Source: Klebsiella pneumoniae
GTDB taxonomy: Bacteria > Pseudomonadota > Gammaproteobacteria > Ga0077536
Reading direction: 5' to 3'
Assembly: GCA_945862315.1 (NCBI GenBank)
Contig: CAMAXW010000014.1
Coordinates: 1-64,000 of the forward strand
DNA: 64,000 nucleotides
Below, piece by piece: positions 1 through 12,853 of this stretch. The notes under the pieces are model-generated. The model was not told the origin of the DNA. It searched no databases and saw only the letters and a program-made list of their open reading frames with translations. Numbering within the stretch: position 1 is the stretch's first letter; every line of letters begins with the position of its first letter. Position numbers and translations under genes: made by a program.

Positions 1-1175
1 GTGCCGGCTGCCGGGGTGGTGTGGCGCGGTAGGATCACCGCACCCACTAACAACAAGCCCGCCGCTAACGCCGAAGGCAGGGCGAACCCACCCGACCACT
101 GCGCCAATCGGCCAGCGACAAAAGGCCCTAACAGTTGGCCGCTGCCAAAGGCTGCGGTCATCCAGCCCATGGCCGCATCGGCTGCCGGACCAGCGGCGTT
201 GCGAGCGGCGGTGAGCCCGAGGGCCGTGATGGATAAAAACGTCGCGCCCAGACACGCCCCGCCCAGCAGCAACAGGCCGGTGCTGTGACTGGAGCCCGCC
301 AACAACACCCCCATCGCTTCCAGACAAAAAGCGCCCCGCATGACGCGCATGCTGCCATAGCGTTGCGCGAGCCAGCGGCCGACTGGCACCGAGGGGGCAG
401 CGGTTGCGCCGACCACGAGCCAACACAGGACTTCGATGAACGGCGCGCTATTTTGCTGTCTCGCCATTGCGACAATGAACGTGGCGGTCACCACATAGCC
501 AAACCCCAACAGCGCATAGGCCGCGATAAGACGTCTTAGCTCTCCAGATGAGTCCGCGCTCGACGCCGTGGCTAACGCCGGCGCCGCGCTGGGTACCAAG
601 TTGGGTAGGCGCGCCAGAATGGGCAGCGCCACCGCCGAACACACCCCCGCACAAATGCCGAGCCCCGCCCATTGTCCGGCGACCGAGGCACCACCCGCCT
701 TGGCTATTTCAATGAGGATGACCGACAGCACAATGCCCACCCCTACCCCGGGGAACGCCACCGAGGACAGGCCTGGGCGCCCCGCTCGAGTGACATAGTC
801 GATGACCAGCGCCAAGCCAATGACCATGCCGACGGCGCTGGCGACCCCGGCTACAAAACGCAGCGCCAGCCAGCCCTCATAAGACCAGTGGAGCAGGCCG
901 GCTAGTGTCGACAGCACGCTGAGGAGCATCGCCAAAAAGAGCCAGCCGGCGCGCGTTGGCCGACCCGCCAGGCGGCCCGCGAGCAGCGCGCCCAGCAGAT
1001 ACCCCACAAAATTGGCGCTCGCCACATCACCGGCTTGCGCCAAGGTCCAGCCCAAGGTGTCGCGTAGGCGGGGCAGCAAAGGGGTGTAGGCGAAGCGCCC
1101 AATTCCCATGGTGCTGACCAGCAGCAGTCCGCCGGCGAGGGCTGCGGCCAGTGGACTGGGCGCGGGCCCCTTCAC
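1..1175 (-). CDS. YbfB/YjiJ-family MFS transporter (3' end outside window)
   Basis: A continuous reading frame of about 391 codons runs off the left edge with no stop. The product is strongly hydrophobic with about ten visible membrane segments. Near the N-terminus it has MGIGRFAYTPLLP, typical of the YbfB/YjiJ branch of major facilitator transporters (family knowledge). Substrate is unknown; the protein should sit in the inner membrane. The chosen start is GTG at 1175, which overlaps the mutM stop as GTGA, a common coupling geometry. An internal ATG at 1109 would cut into the first membrane helix and is less likely. It is the last visible gene of the leftward gldA-gldF-gldG-mutM operon. Family assignment is fairly sure, function is not. 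Confidence 0.8.
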   Translation of the reverse strand, partial: MKGPAPSPLAAALAGGLLLVSTMGIGRFAYTPLLPRLRDTLGWTLAQAGDVASANFVGYLLGALLAGRLAGRPTRAGWLFLAMLLSVLSTLAGLLHWSYEGWLALRFVAGVASAVGMVIGLALVIDYVTRAGRPGLSSVAFPGVGVGIVLSVILIEIAKAGGASVAGQWAGLGICAGVCSAVALPILARLPNLVPSAAPALATASSADSSGELRRLIAAYALLGFGYVVTATFIVAMARQQNSAPFIEVLCWLVVGATAAPSVPVGRWLAQRYGSMRVMRGAFCLEAMGVLLAGSSHSTGLLLLGGACLGATFLSITALGLTAARNAAGPAADAAMGWMTAAFGSGQLLGPFVAGRLAQWSGGFALPSALAAGLLLVGAVILPRHTTPAAG

Positions 1176-1990
1176 CGTTGGCAGCGCGGGCAGAAATAGC
1201 TCGCGCGCTGGCCAATGACACGCTGCGCGATGGGTGCTGTGCCGCAGCGCAGACAGGGTTGGCCGGCGCGGCCATACACCTGCAATTCATTGCGAAAATA
1301 GCCAGGTTGGCCATCGTTGTGGGTGAAATCGCGCAGCGTCGTGCCACCAAAACCGATGGCCAACTCCAACACTTCGCGTACCGCGACCACTAGGGCTGCA
1401 TAGCGTGGCAGCGCAATACGGCGGGCTGGGCGCGAAGGGTGGATGCCCGCACGGTGCAACGACTCACTGGCGTAAATGTTGCCAACACCCACCACGGTGG
1501 CCCCGTCCATCAAAAAGCTTTTAACGGCCACGCTGCGCGCACTGGCCAGTTGGGCGAGATATTCGGCGCTAAAGCGCTGATCCCACGGCTCTGGGCCTAG
1601 TCCTGCGAGCAAGCGATGCCGCAGGGGATCCTCGGGCGTCCACAGCATCAGGCCAAAACGGCGGGGATCGCGCAGCCGCAGGCAGACCTGGCCGTCAAAT
1701 TCCAAATCGATGTGGTCGTGCGGTTTGGGCGCGGTGTCGGGCGTGGTGATGCGCAGGGACCCGGACATTCCCAGATGCACGATGAGCGTGCCGTGGGTAA
1801 ATTCAAAAAGCAGGTACTTGGCGCGCCGCGACACCTGCGTGAGACGCTGGCCAAGCAGGATGTCGGCCAAATTCTCCGGCACGGGTTGGCGAAAACGGCG
1901 CTCGCGCACCACCACGCCCGTGACGCTGCGTCCCTCGAGGTGGGGGGCGACACCCCGCCTGGTGGTTTCAACTTCGGGTAATTCAGGCAT
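1172..1990 (-). CDS. mutM: Formamidopyrimidine-DNA glycosylase (Fpg/MutM)
   Basis: Base-excision repair enzyme that removes 8-oxoguanine and ring-opened purines and cleaves the abasic site. The 272-residue protein begins MPELPEVETTRRG: after methionine removal the N-terminal proline is the catalytic nucleophile and the following glutamate is also catalytic, which fixes the start at 1990 rather than further upstream. The C-terminus carries the zinc finger CLRCG...CPRC, and length fits the family. It overlaps the upstream gldG-like gene by 8 bases and the downstream MFS gene by 4, so it is translated as part of that operon. All key residues seen are intact. Confidence 0.97.
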   Translation of the reverse strand: MPELPEVETTRRGVAPHLEGRSVTGVVVRERRFRQPVPENLADILLGQRLTQVSRRAKYLLFEFTHGTLIVHLGMSGSLRITTPDTAPKPHDHIDLEFDGQVCLRLRDPRRFGLMLWTPEDPLRHRLLAGLGPEPWDQRFSAEYLAQLASARSVAVKSFLMDGATVVGVGNIYASESLHRAGIHPSRPARRIALPRYAALVVAVREVLELAIGFGGTTLRDFTHNDGQPGYFRNELQVYGRAGQPCLRCGTAPIAQRVIGQRASYFCPRCQR

Positions 1991-3308
1991 GTCGGCGAGC
2001 CCACCAGAGCCAGCCACCAACGCCCGCTAAAACGCTGGGCAAGACCAATAAGAAACCACCACCCAGCAATCCCGTTTGCCAGCGGGTGAAGTTCAGTTGG
2101 GTGTCGGCGGCTGGGGTGTGCTCAATGGCGATTAGGTCGTCGCGGGTCACGAGCCATTCGATCAAGCGGGTACCCAAGGCACGATTACCGCCATTGCCGA
2201 GATAGGTATTGGATAGAAAATCGCCGTCGCCCACCACGACGACTCGCTGGGTACCCCGGGTCAGGGCCTGCGCGAGCGGCAGCGGTCCTTTCAAATCCAG
2301 ACCTGCGCTGTAGGCCACCTCACCCGACATGGCGGCGGTTTCGCCCCACGCGCCGGGCGAAGACTCGAATAAAACGCTGTGCTGCCAGGGTGCCGGCGGG
2401 GTCGCCATGACTGGGGTTGCGTAGGGCAAAACCACCGTTGCGCTGAACTGCGCCAGCGCCGGGTGCGGGTTAAACCGGGTGACGAGCACCAGGGCTGGAT
2501 TATCGATGCCCACGGCTTGGGTGCCGGGGTCAACCACGGTCATGGCGTGTGGCACGAGGCCCAGCATCTTTTCCAGTGGCGCCAGCGAGGGCGTTGGGGT
2601 GGGTTCCCGCAACCAGAGCAGCGCACCGCCATGTGCCAGATATTGTTCGATGAGCGCCACTTCGCCCGGGAGATAGTCAATTTGCGGGCTTGCGATGACC
2701 ACGGCGGTCGCGTTCTCCGGGATGACGTGCTGTGCCGCGAGATTGATTTCGCGTGCTTTCAGCCCCCGCTGGGCGAGCGCTGCGGCGAAATCTGAGACAT
2801 CGAAGTTTGCGCCCCGCAGCGGACTGCGCTCGCCGTGACCCGTCACAAAAGCCAGCCATTGGTCTTCTTGGCGTGCCAACCGCGCCAAGGCGTTGGTGAA
2901 CGCCGTTTCGGTATAGAGCCGCAGTTGTTCCCGGCGCCCGCCTGCATCAATGACGAGGTCGCCTTCGGCCAGATTTTGGGTGCGCAGGCGTTCGGGCACG
3001 TCGGCGGGTGCGACAAAATGCAGGTGCAGGTTTGCGCGCAACCGTTGATACCGCCCCACCAGCGCTTGCACTGATTCGCGGCTCGGGTGGCCGGATGGCA
3101 AGTAAACGCTCACTTCCAGCGGGCCGGTCACCGCCGCTAGCGCCGCCGCGCTGGCGGCGTTTAAGGTATGGCGGCCGGCGTGCGTCCAGTCGCTGACGAC
3201 CCGCTGGCGTAGGGTCAGCTGAAACACTAACAGCGCCACCACCACAATCGCCAGCGGCCACAGGGCGTAGCGTAGGCGCGCGCCATGTGTGGCGGGGCTA
3301 GAGCGCAC
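1983..3308 (-). CDS. GldG-family ABC system auxiliary protein
   Basis: 441 residues. One N-terminal membrane helix (about residues 13-31), a long extracytoplasmic domain, then a C-terminal helix near residues 415-436 followed by WWARRHA. This is the architecture of GldG/ABC_transp_aux proteins, which accompany GldA-type ATPases and GldF-type permeases. GldG itself is known from Bacteroidetes gliding, but in proteobacteria the three-gene set is widespread and of unknown cargo; gliding should not be inferred. The start overlaps the permease stop by 11 bases and the end overlaps mutM by 8 bases, indicating coupled translation. Family call is good, biological role unknown. Confidence 0.8.
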   Translation of the reverse strand: MRSSPATHGARLRYALWPLAIVVVALLVFQLTLRQRVVSDWTHAGRHTLNAASAAALAAVTGPLEVSVYLPSGHPSRESVQALVGRYQRLRANLHLHFVAPADVPERLRTQNLAEGDLVIDAGGRREQLRLYTETAFTNALARLARQEDQWLAFVTGHGERSPLRGANFDVSDFAAALAQRGLKAREINLAAQHVIPENATAVVIASPQIDYLPGEVALIEQYLAHGGALLWLREPTPTPSLAPLEKMLGLVPHAMTVVDPGTQAVGIDNPALVLVTRFNPHPALAQFSATVVLPYATPVMATPPAPWQHSVLFESSPGAWGETAAMSGEVAYSAGLDLKGPLPLAQALTRGTQRVVVVGDGDFLSNTYLGNGGNRALGTRLIEWLVTRDDLIAIEHTPAADTQLNFTRWQTGLLGGGFLLVLPSVLAGVGGWLWWARRHA

Positions 3309-4050
3309 GGCGTTCGCCCTCCAAACGCCACACCGCGAGCGCTAATGCCGCGGCGGCGAGCACAACAAAATAGGCCACATCGGCCGTATCAACCAACCCG
3401 CGCAGGAGCCGCTGGTAGTGATACATCATCGAGATTTGCGTGAATATCGTGGGTTCTTCGGTGGTCCCACCAGTCCAGTCGCACAGCCATAGAAAGATGA
3501 GACAGGTGAAGCTGCCGGTCGCGGCGAGCGCCGGTTGTTGGGTGAAGGCGGAGAACGCGACCCCAATGGCCGTGGTGCTAGCCATCATCAGCGCCAAACC
3601 CAATAGCGCGCTGGCGAGTGCGCCCCAATCAAGCTGAGTCCCACCGGCCAGCGATAAACACATCAGTCCGGCCAGCACCCACCACACGGCCAGCACCGTT
3701 AGGATGCCGAGAAATTTACCGACGATCAGGGTGCGCAGTGCTACCGGGGCACTCTGCCACAGCACCAAGGTCCCGGCGCGGCGCTCGCCGGCCAGGGCGT
3801 GCATGCTCAACAGCGGCACCACAAATAGCAGCAGCAGGGCAACGGTCCCCAAGGTTGGGGTGATGACCAATTCGCCAATGCCAGGGGGCTGCGGCAAGCG
3901 CTGCAGGCGCGGCGTGGCGATGAGAAACAAGTCTATCTGCGCCAGAAACTGGAAGGCCATGAGGCACTGCATCACCGCGAGCACGAGCCAAGCGAATGGG
4001 GCATGAAAAAAGCTCTGTGCCTCGCGGCGGACCACGAGCATCAAACTCAT
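3298..4050 (-). CDS. ABC-2 type permease (GldF-like)
   Basis: 250-residue integral membrane protein with about six hydrophobic segments, starting MSLMLVVRREAQSFFHAPFAW. The motif of a charged start followed by a helix, then ALAGERRAGTL, is typical of ABC-2 permeases of the GldF/NosY type. The start at 4050 overlaps the ATPase stop as ATGA, so a longer upstream reading is rejected. It should form the membrane channel of the exporter with the preceding ATPase and the GldG-like partner. Cargo cannot be told from sequence. Confidence 0.85.
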   Translation of the reverse strand: MSLMLVVRREAQSFFHAPFAWLVLAVMQCLMAFQFLAQIDLFLIATPRLQRLPQPPGIGELVITPTLGTVALLLLFVVPLLSMHALAGERRAGTLVLWQSAPVALRTLIVGKFLGILTVLAVWWVLAGLMCLSLAGGTQLDWGALASALLGLALMMASTTAIGVAFSAFTQQPALAATGSFTCLIFLWLCDWTGGTTEEPTIFTQISMMYHYQRLLRGLVDTADVAYFVVLAAAALALAVWRLEGERRAL

Positions 4051-4958
4051 GCTGCCGCCCCGGCCGTTAGCGCTAAGAAGGTTTGCTCGAGCGGGCCTTC
4101 GGCGCTGCGCAGTTCGCGCAGCCCCCAGCCACGCGCGACGACCCACGCGGTGATGCTTTCAGCAACCGCTGGGTGCTCGACGCAGAGCCGATAAACGCCG
4201 GTCGCGATGGCTTCCACCGTTTTTACGCCGTCGATTTCGCGCAAGGACGCGGCCGCATTCGGCGCCCCAATCAGGGTTATTTGCAGGTTGAGTCCGGCCG
4301 GCGTCAAGGCGCCCTCATGAACCAATACACCTTGGTGTAAGACCGCGACGCGGGTACAGATCTGCTGCACTTCTGCGAGCAAATGAGTGGATAAAATCAC
4401 GGCGTGCTGACCCGCCAGTTCCCGCATTAGCGTGCGAATCTCGCGGATTTGCAGCGGATCGAGGCCAACGGTCGGTTCGTCGAGCACCAGCACGGCGGGC
4501 TCGTGCACGATGGCCTGCGCGAAACCAATCCGTTGCTGGTAACCCTTGGACAGATTGCCAATGACCCGCTTGCCCACATCGTTCAAGCCGCAGCGCTGTT
4601 TGGCGCGGGCAATTTGCCGCGTTGGGTCCGGTGCCCGATGCAGGGCTGCGCAAAACGCCAAATAGTCATCTACCCGAGCATCTAAAAATAGCGGCGGTGT
4701 TTCTGGTAGATAGCCTAAGTTCATTTTGGCGGTGAGCGGTTGCTGGGCGAGGTCGAGGCCTTGGATGAGAATCTTGCCCGCGTGTGGTGCCAGCACGCCA
4801 ACCAGCATTTTGAGGGTGGTAGATTTGCCCGCACCGTTCAGCCCCAGCAAGCCCAAACAGTCACCTCGCCTGAGCGTCAGATTTACCCCGTGCACAGCCT
4901 GACGGGCCCCATATCGGCGGGATATTTCGCGTGCTTCGAGGAGTACATCAGGCATCAT
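4047..4958 (-). CDS. ABC transporter ATP-binding protein (GldA-like)
   Basis: 303-residue ATPase with all ABC motifs: Walker A GLNGAGKST (residues 39-47), signature LSKGYQQR, Walker B LVLDEPTVGLDP and the switch histidine in STHLL. It drives the ABC-2 permease encoded next. First gene of the leftward operon. The protein could start at either of two adjacent ATG codons (4958 or 4955). No Shine-Dalgarno sequence lies in front of them, and a good sigma70 promoter (4967-4995) would place the transcript start about two bases upstream, so translation may be leaderless (inference). Confidence 0.9.
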   Translation of the reverse strand: MMPDVLLEAREISRRYGARQAVHGVNLTLRRGDCLGLLGLNGAGKSTTLKMLVGVLAPHAGKILIQGLDLAQQPLTAKMNLGYLPETPPLFLDARVDDYLAFCAALHRAPDPTRQIARAKQRCGLNDVGKRVIGNLSKGYQQRIGFAQAIVHEPAVLVLDEPTVGLDPLQIREIRTLMRELAGQHAVILSTHLLAEVQQICTRVAVLHQGVLVHEGALTPAGLNLQITLIGAPNAAASLREIDGVKTVEAIATGVYRLCVEHPAVAESITAWVVARGWGLRELRSAEGPLEQTFLALTAGAAA

Positions 4959-4966
4959 CTCAGCGC

Positions 4967-4995
4967 ATTATTGGCTTGCGCGCAGACCCTGCCAA
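4967..4995 (-). promoter_or_regulatory. sigma70-type promoter of the gldA-mutM operon
   Basis: On the minus strand TTGGCA (-35, five of six consensus bases), a 17-base spacer, then AATAAT (-10, five of six). The predicted transcript start, about seven bases after the -10, is near 4960, only about two bases before the gldA-like ATG at 4958. Confidence 0.65.
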
Positions 4996-5122
4996 GGCGC
5001 TTCTACAATGCGCACCCCAAGCGGCACTGGCTGGGCCTCCGGCGAGTGCCCCCCCACGTGATTGCATCTCGAGCCCTGCGTGATAGAAAATTACCACCAC
5101 TCATTCCGTCGGCGATCTCCCC

Positions 5123-6310
5123 ATGCCCCTTTTAAATTTTGTCGATGGCTTATTGGACTTGCCTTGGTGGGGAACCCTGCTGGCAGCACTTTGCCTCACG
5201 CACCTCACCATCATCTCCGTGACGGTCTATTTGCATCGCCATCAGGCGCACCGTGCGTTGAGCCTGCATCCCGCGCTGGCGCATTTCTTTCGCGCCTGGT
5301 TGTGGTTAACCACCGGCATAGGCACGCGTGGCTGGACCGCGGTGCATCGCAAACATCACGCTTTTGTGGAGCAGGAGCAGGACCCGCACAGCCCCAGCGT
5401 GTATGGCATCCGCAAGGTGCTGGCCGAAGGTGTGGAACTGTATCGAGAAGAAGCACGCAACCCCGAAACGCTGGCCAAATACAGCCACGGCACACCAAAC
5501 GATTGGCTTGAACGTCAAATTTACGAGCGCTACGCGTGGCACGGTATTGGCCTGATGTTGGTGATCGATCTCGCCCTGTTTGGTTGCCTCGGGTTGACGG
5601 TATGGGCCGTCCAAATGATGTGGATTCCCATTTTCGCCGCCGGTGTGATTAACGGTTTGGCCCATTGGTGGGGTTATCGTAATTTCGAAACGCCGGATCG
5701 TTCGACTAACCTCACGCCTTGGGGTCTGTTGGTCGGTGGTGAGGAGTTGCACAACAATCATCACGCTTTTGCGAGTTCGGCCCGCTTCTCCCTACAGCCT
5801 TGGGAGTTCGATTTAGGTTGGGCCTATATTTGCGTGCTGGAAGCGCTGGGGCTGGCGAGCGTCAAGAAGGTGGTTGCACCACCGCTTATCGACACCCGGA
5901 AGTGCCATGTGGATCTGGATACCCTGCGCGCGGTGGTGGCCAGCCATGTGCACGTGCTGGCGGATTATGCGCACCGCGTGGTGCATCGGGTCCATCGCGA
6001 CGAAATTGCGCGGGCACCACAAGACACGCGCTGCGCGATCAAGCCGCTCAAGCGGCTGATTTACCGGGCTGAGCGGCGGTTGGACGAGCAAGAACGGGCG
6101 TGTCTGGCGGCGGGGCTAACGCACAGTCGTGCGTTGGCGACGGTTTACGATTTGCATCGGCAACTGCTGGCCTTGTTCAACGAAAGACAAGCCAGCCAAG
6201 ATCGCCTGCTAGATGCTTTGCAGGAGTGGTGCCGACAGGCAGAGGAAACCGGTATTGCGGCGCTGAGCGAGTTCGCACAACGCTTGGCGGGCTATCGACT
6301 GGCGGCGTAA
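5123..6310 (+). CDS. desA: DesA-type acyl-lipid/acyl-CoA fatty acid desaturase
   Basis: Membrane di-iron desaturase that would introduce a double bond into saturated acyl chains, affecting membrane fluidity. The three histidine boxes are present: HRHQAHR (about residues 38-44), HRKHH (about 75-79) and HNNHH near residue 213, with hydrophobic segments between them. Length 395 residues matches proteobacterial DesA, including a roughly 130-residue charged C-terminal extension. Probably a delta-9 enzyme, but regiospecificity cannot be read from sequence. It is a single gene, divergent from the ABC operon and closed by the terminator at 6339. A possible -10 (TACAAT, 5004-5009) lacks a clear -35. 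Confidence 0.88.
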   Translation: MPLLNFVDGLLDLPWWGTLLAALCLTHLTIISVTVYLHRHQAHRALSLHPALAHFFRAWLWLTTGIGTRGWTAVHRKHHAFVEQEQDPHSPSVYGIRKVLAEGVELYREEARNPETLAKYSHGTPNDWLERQIYERYAWHGIGLMLVIDLALFGCLGLTVWAVQMMWIPIFAAGVINGLAHWWGYRNFETPDRSTNLTPWGLLVGGEELHNNHHAFASSARFSLQPWEFDLGWAYICVLEALGLASVKKVVAPPLIDTRKCHVDLDTLRAVVASHVHVLADYAHRVVHRVHRDEIARAPQDTRCAIKPLKRLIYRAERRLDEQERACLAAGLTHSRALATVYDLHRQLLALFNERQASQDRLLDALQEWCRQAEETGIAALSEFAQRLAGYRLAA

Positions 6311-6338
6311 ACGCCCCCCAACGGCGCAGCACAGCCAT

Positions 6339-6365
6339 AAAAAAACCCGCGAGAGCGGGTTTTTT
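6339..6365. terminator. Bidirectional rho-independent terminator between desA and rpmG
   Basis: AAAAACCCGC, a GAGA loop, then GCGGGTTTTT form a perfect 10-bp stem with A and T runs on both sides. It lies between convergent genes, so it can stop transcription from desA (plus) and from rpmB-rpmG (minus). Confidence 0.92.
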
Positions 6366-6382
6366 GTCTGTACAGCGCGGCC

Positions 6383-6538
6383 TTATTTAATTTTGGCTTC
6401 GTTGTACAAAACGTGCTTGCGCACCACGGGATCGTACTTCTCGCGCTTCAATTTTTCGGGATTGTTACGCTTGTTCTTCGTGGTGGTGTAGAAGTGACCG
6501 GTTCCGGCACTCGACACGAGCTTAATTTTTTCTTGCAT
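6383..6538 (-). CDS. rpmG: 50S ribosomal protein L33
   Basis: 51-residue basic protein, beginning [20 protein letters not shown] and ending YNEAKIK, the usual size and sequence of bacterial L33. It is a structural component of the large ribosomal subunit. It lacks the paired CxxC zinc motifs, so it is the cysteine-free (C-minus) form. It follows rpmB after eight bases in the conserved rpmB-rpmG pair, with an AGGTGATCC ribosome-binding region before the ATG, and ends at the shared terminator. Confidence 0.97.
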   Translation of the reverse strand: MQEKIKLVSSAGTGHFYTTTKNKRNNPEKLKREKYDPVVRKHVLYNEAKIK

Positions 6539-6546
6539 GGATCACC

Positions 6547-6783
6547 TCACACTTGGATGCCGCGGGCGCGGATTTCTTTGAGAACCACGTCGATTCCACG
6601 CTTGTCGATAATCCGCAGCCCGTGGCTGCTGATGCGTAGGGTGACGAAGCGCTGTTCGGTTTCGACCCAAATCCGCCGCGAATGAAGATTCGGCAGAAAG
6701 CGTCGACGCGTCTTGTTGTTCGCGTGGGAAACGTTGTTGCCGGAAAGGGGACCTTTACCGGTGACCTGACAAACTCGGGACAT
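6547..6783 (-). CDS. rpmB: 50S ribosomal protein L28
   Basis: 78 residues, beginning [23 protein letters not shown], a signature L28 N-terminus, with the basic KTRRRF motif following. It is a large-subunit ribosomal protein and the first gene of the rpmB-rpmG pair. A promoter with a 17-base spacer lies just upstream (6823-6851), giving a leader of about 33 bases. No zinc-binding cysteine cluster is seen, again the cysteine-free type. Confidence 0.98.
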   Translation of the reverse strand: MSRVCQVTGKGPLSGNNVSHANNKTRRRFLPNLHSRRIWVETEQRFVTLRISSHGLRIIDKRGIDVVLKEIRARGIQV

Positions 6784-6822
6784 GACACTCGTGCCTATAG
6801 TTATTGACGAAGCGGGCGCCGG

Positions 6823-6851
6823 AGTCTAGCTGTTTTAAGCGAGTCCGCCAA
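6823..6851 (-). promoter_or_regulatory. sigma70 promoter of rpmB-rpmG
   Basis: Minus strand TTGGCG, 17-base spacer, TAGACT. The predicted start near 6816 leaves a leader of about 33 bases before the rpmB ATG. Position and spacing fit a strong ribosomal-protein promoter. Confidence 0.7.
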
Positions 6852-6863
6852 GTCGATTATTCC

Positions 6864-7538
6864 TTAAAGCCATCCACGGTCCGCAAAGGACACCGCGCAA
6901 CCGTCTGCCGCCACGATGTGATCGAGCACCCGAACATCCACCAGCGCTAGCGCTTCGCGCAAACGACGAGTGAGCGCTTGGTCTGCGGCGCTAGGCTCGG
7001 CCACCCCAGAGGGGTGATTGTGGGCCAAGATCACGGCGGCGGCGTTCAGTTCTAATACCCTTTTCACCACTTCACGAGGATGCACCGTGGTGGCGTCGAG
7101 GGTGCCGAAGAATAGCACTTCGAAGGTGATTAGCTGGTGTCGGGTATCGAGGAACAGGCAAGCAAAGACTTCGCGCCGCAGCGACTTGAACTGCGCCACC
7201 AGAAAATCCTTGGCGCCATCCGGCCCGCTGATGGCAGGCCGACGTTCTAGGTTGGTGCGAAAATATCGCCGGGTTAGCTCCAACGCGGCCTGGAGTTCCG
7301 CATAACGCGCCAGACCCAACCCCGGCAGGGTCAGGAAATCGACTAAGGGCAGGTCGACCAATTGCCGTAGCCCTCCGGTGCGGGCCAGCAACTCGCGCGC
7401 CAAGGCGAGCGCGTCACGCCCGCCTGTCCCGGTGCGCAGGAAAATGGCCAAGAGCTCGGCATCGGTCAGCGGCAGGGGGCCATGGGCCAGCAGCCGTTCG
7501 CGGGGCCGCTCGGCGGCCGGAAACTGTTTGAGAGTCAT
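6864..7538 (-). CDS. radC: RadC-family JAB/MPN domain protein
   Basis: 224 residues. Residues 1-100 hold a helix-hairpin-helix-like region (PLTDAELLAIFLRTG, LPGLGLARYAEL). The rest is the JAB1/MPN metalloprotease-like domain with the signature HNHPSG followed by SAADQALTRRL, supplying the putative zinc ligands. The cellular role is unsettled: the original recombinational repair phenotype of radC was later assigned to another gene (recG), so function should be called unknown. It is divergent from coaBC, the standard arrangement, with AAGGA before its start. Confidence 0.95.
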   Translation of the reverse strand: MTLKQFPAAERPRERLLAHGPLPLTDAELLAIFLRTGTGGRDALALARELLARTGGLRQLVDLPLVDFLTLPGLGLARYAELQAALELTRRYFRTNLERRPAISGPDGAKDFLVAQFKSLRREVFACLFLDTRHQLITFEVLFFGTLDATTVHPREVVKRVLELNAAAVILAHNHPSGVAEPSAADQALTRRLREALALVDVRVLDHIVAADGCAVSFADRGWL

Positions 7539-7641
7539 CTAAACATCCTTGTTTGAGTGACGGAGCACGGCTCCAGATGCGGCGCGCACAGCAACGCGTT
7601 CCTTGCGTTACAATTCGGGCGCGCCACCCAATCTGAAGCAT

Positions 7642-8830
7642 ATGAGTTCGCTCGCGCACAAACAAATCTGTGTGATCGTCACCGGCGGCATTGCCGCCTA
7701 CAAGACGCCCGACATCGTGCGACAGCTGCGCGCGGCTGGCGCGCGGGTGCAGGTTGTGATGACGCCGGCGGCCCAAGAATTTATTCGGCCGCTCACTTTT
7801 CAGGCCATTTCTGGCGAGCCGGTGCACACCGACCTGCTCGACAGCACCGCCGAGGCCGCGATGGGTCACATCGCGCTAGCGCGGTGGGCGGATTTAATTT
7901 TGGTGGCACCGGCGAGTGCCGATTTTCTCGCCCGCCTCGCGCATGGACTCGCCAACGATCTGGCGAGCACGCTGTGTCTCGCCACGGCAGCGCCGATCCT
8001 CGTGGCGCCGGCGATGAATCGTTTGATGTGGTCCAACCCGGCAACCCTCGCCAACGCAGCGACGCTCGCGGCCCGCGGCGTGGTTTTCTGCGGCCCCCTG
8101 TCCGGTGCGCAAGCTTGCGGAGAGATTGGCCCCGGGCGCATGGCCGAACCCAGCGACATTGTGGCCGCTGCTGCCGCGCACTTTGCGAGCACCGGGGCGC
8201 TCGCGGGCCTGACCGTCCTGATTACCGCCGGACCCACTCGCGAACCCCTCGATCCGGTGCGTTTCTTGACCAATCGGAGTTCCGGCAAAATGGGCTTTGC
8301 ACTGGCGGCTGCCGCGCAGGCTGCCGGCGCCCGGGTGCTGTTGGTCGCCGGTCCAACCGCGCTTGCGCCACCGCCGGGCTGCGAGGTGGTGTGCATCGAG
8401 CGTGCTCAAGAAATGTTTGAAGCGGTGATGGCGCGCGTACCAGCGTGCGATATTTTCATCGGCAGTGCGGCGGTGGCGGACTACACCACCGCGCCCGCGA
8501 CCCAAAAAATCAAGAAAAGCCCGGGGGCGCTGACCCTGACGCTGGTGGCCACTAAAGACATCCTTGCCCACGTGGCGGCGTGCCCGGATGCCCCGTTTAC
8601 GGTGGGTTTTGCTGCCGAAACCGAACGCCTCGAGGACCACGCGCGCGCCAAGCTCGAGTCCAAATCGCTCGATCTCATCGCCGCTAATCTGGTCGGCGTG
8701 CCGGGCATTGGTTTCGACAGCGATGAGAATCAACTCTCGGTGTTCTGGCAGGGAGGAGAAGTCCAGCTGGCGAAGGCCTCCAAACACACGCTGGCTCAGG
8801 CCCTCATCGTGCTGATAGCCCAACGTTACC

Positions 8831-8847
<17 letters not shown>
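7642..8847 (+). CDS. coaBC: Bifunctional phosphopantothenoylcysteine decarboxylase/synthetase
   Basis: Coenzyme A biosynthesis: joins cysteine to 4'-phosphopantothenate and then decarboxylates the product. 401 residues. The N-terminal flavin-dependent CoaC half shows [17 protein letters not shown] and the catalytic-cysteine segment [11 protein letters not shown]. The C-terminal CoaB half begins near [16 protein letters not shown] and contains the lysine-rich KIKK. The start at 7642 (MSSLAHKQ) is preferred over an upstream frame because homology begins there. The stop overlaps the algC start by 17 bases. A possible -10 (TACAAT, 7609-7614) precedes it, with a weak -35. The usual next gene, dut, is missing. 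Confidence 0.97.

Positions 8848-12845
<3,998 letters not shown>

Positions 12846-12853
<8 letters not shown>

Noticed and set aside
7557-8420. 287-codon plus-strand frame overlapping coaBC in another phase
   Set aside because: Arg/Gly-rich shifted-frame product without motifs; the true frame carries all CoaBC signatures.
7894-8823. 309-codon open frame antisense to coaBC
   Set aside because: It lies wholly opposite a well-conserved gene; such frames arise from the codon bias of GC-rich DNA. The product has no recognisable motif.
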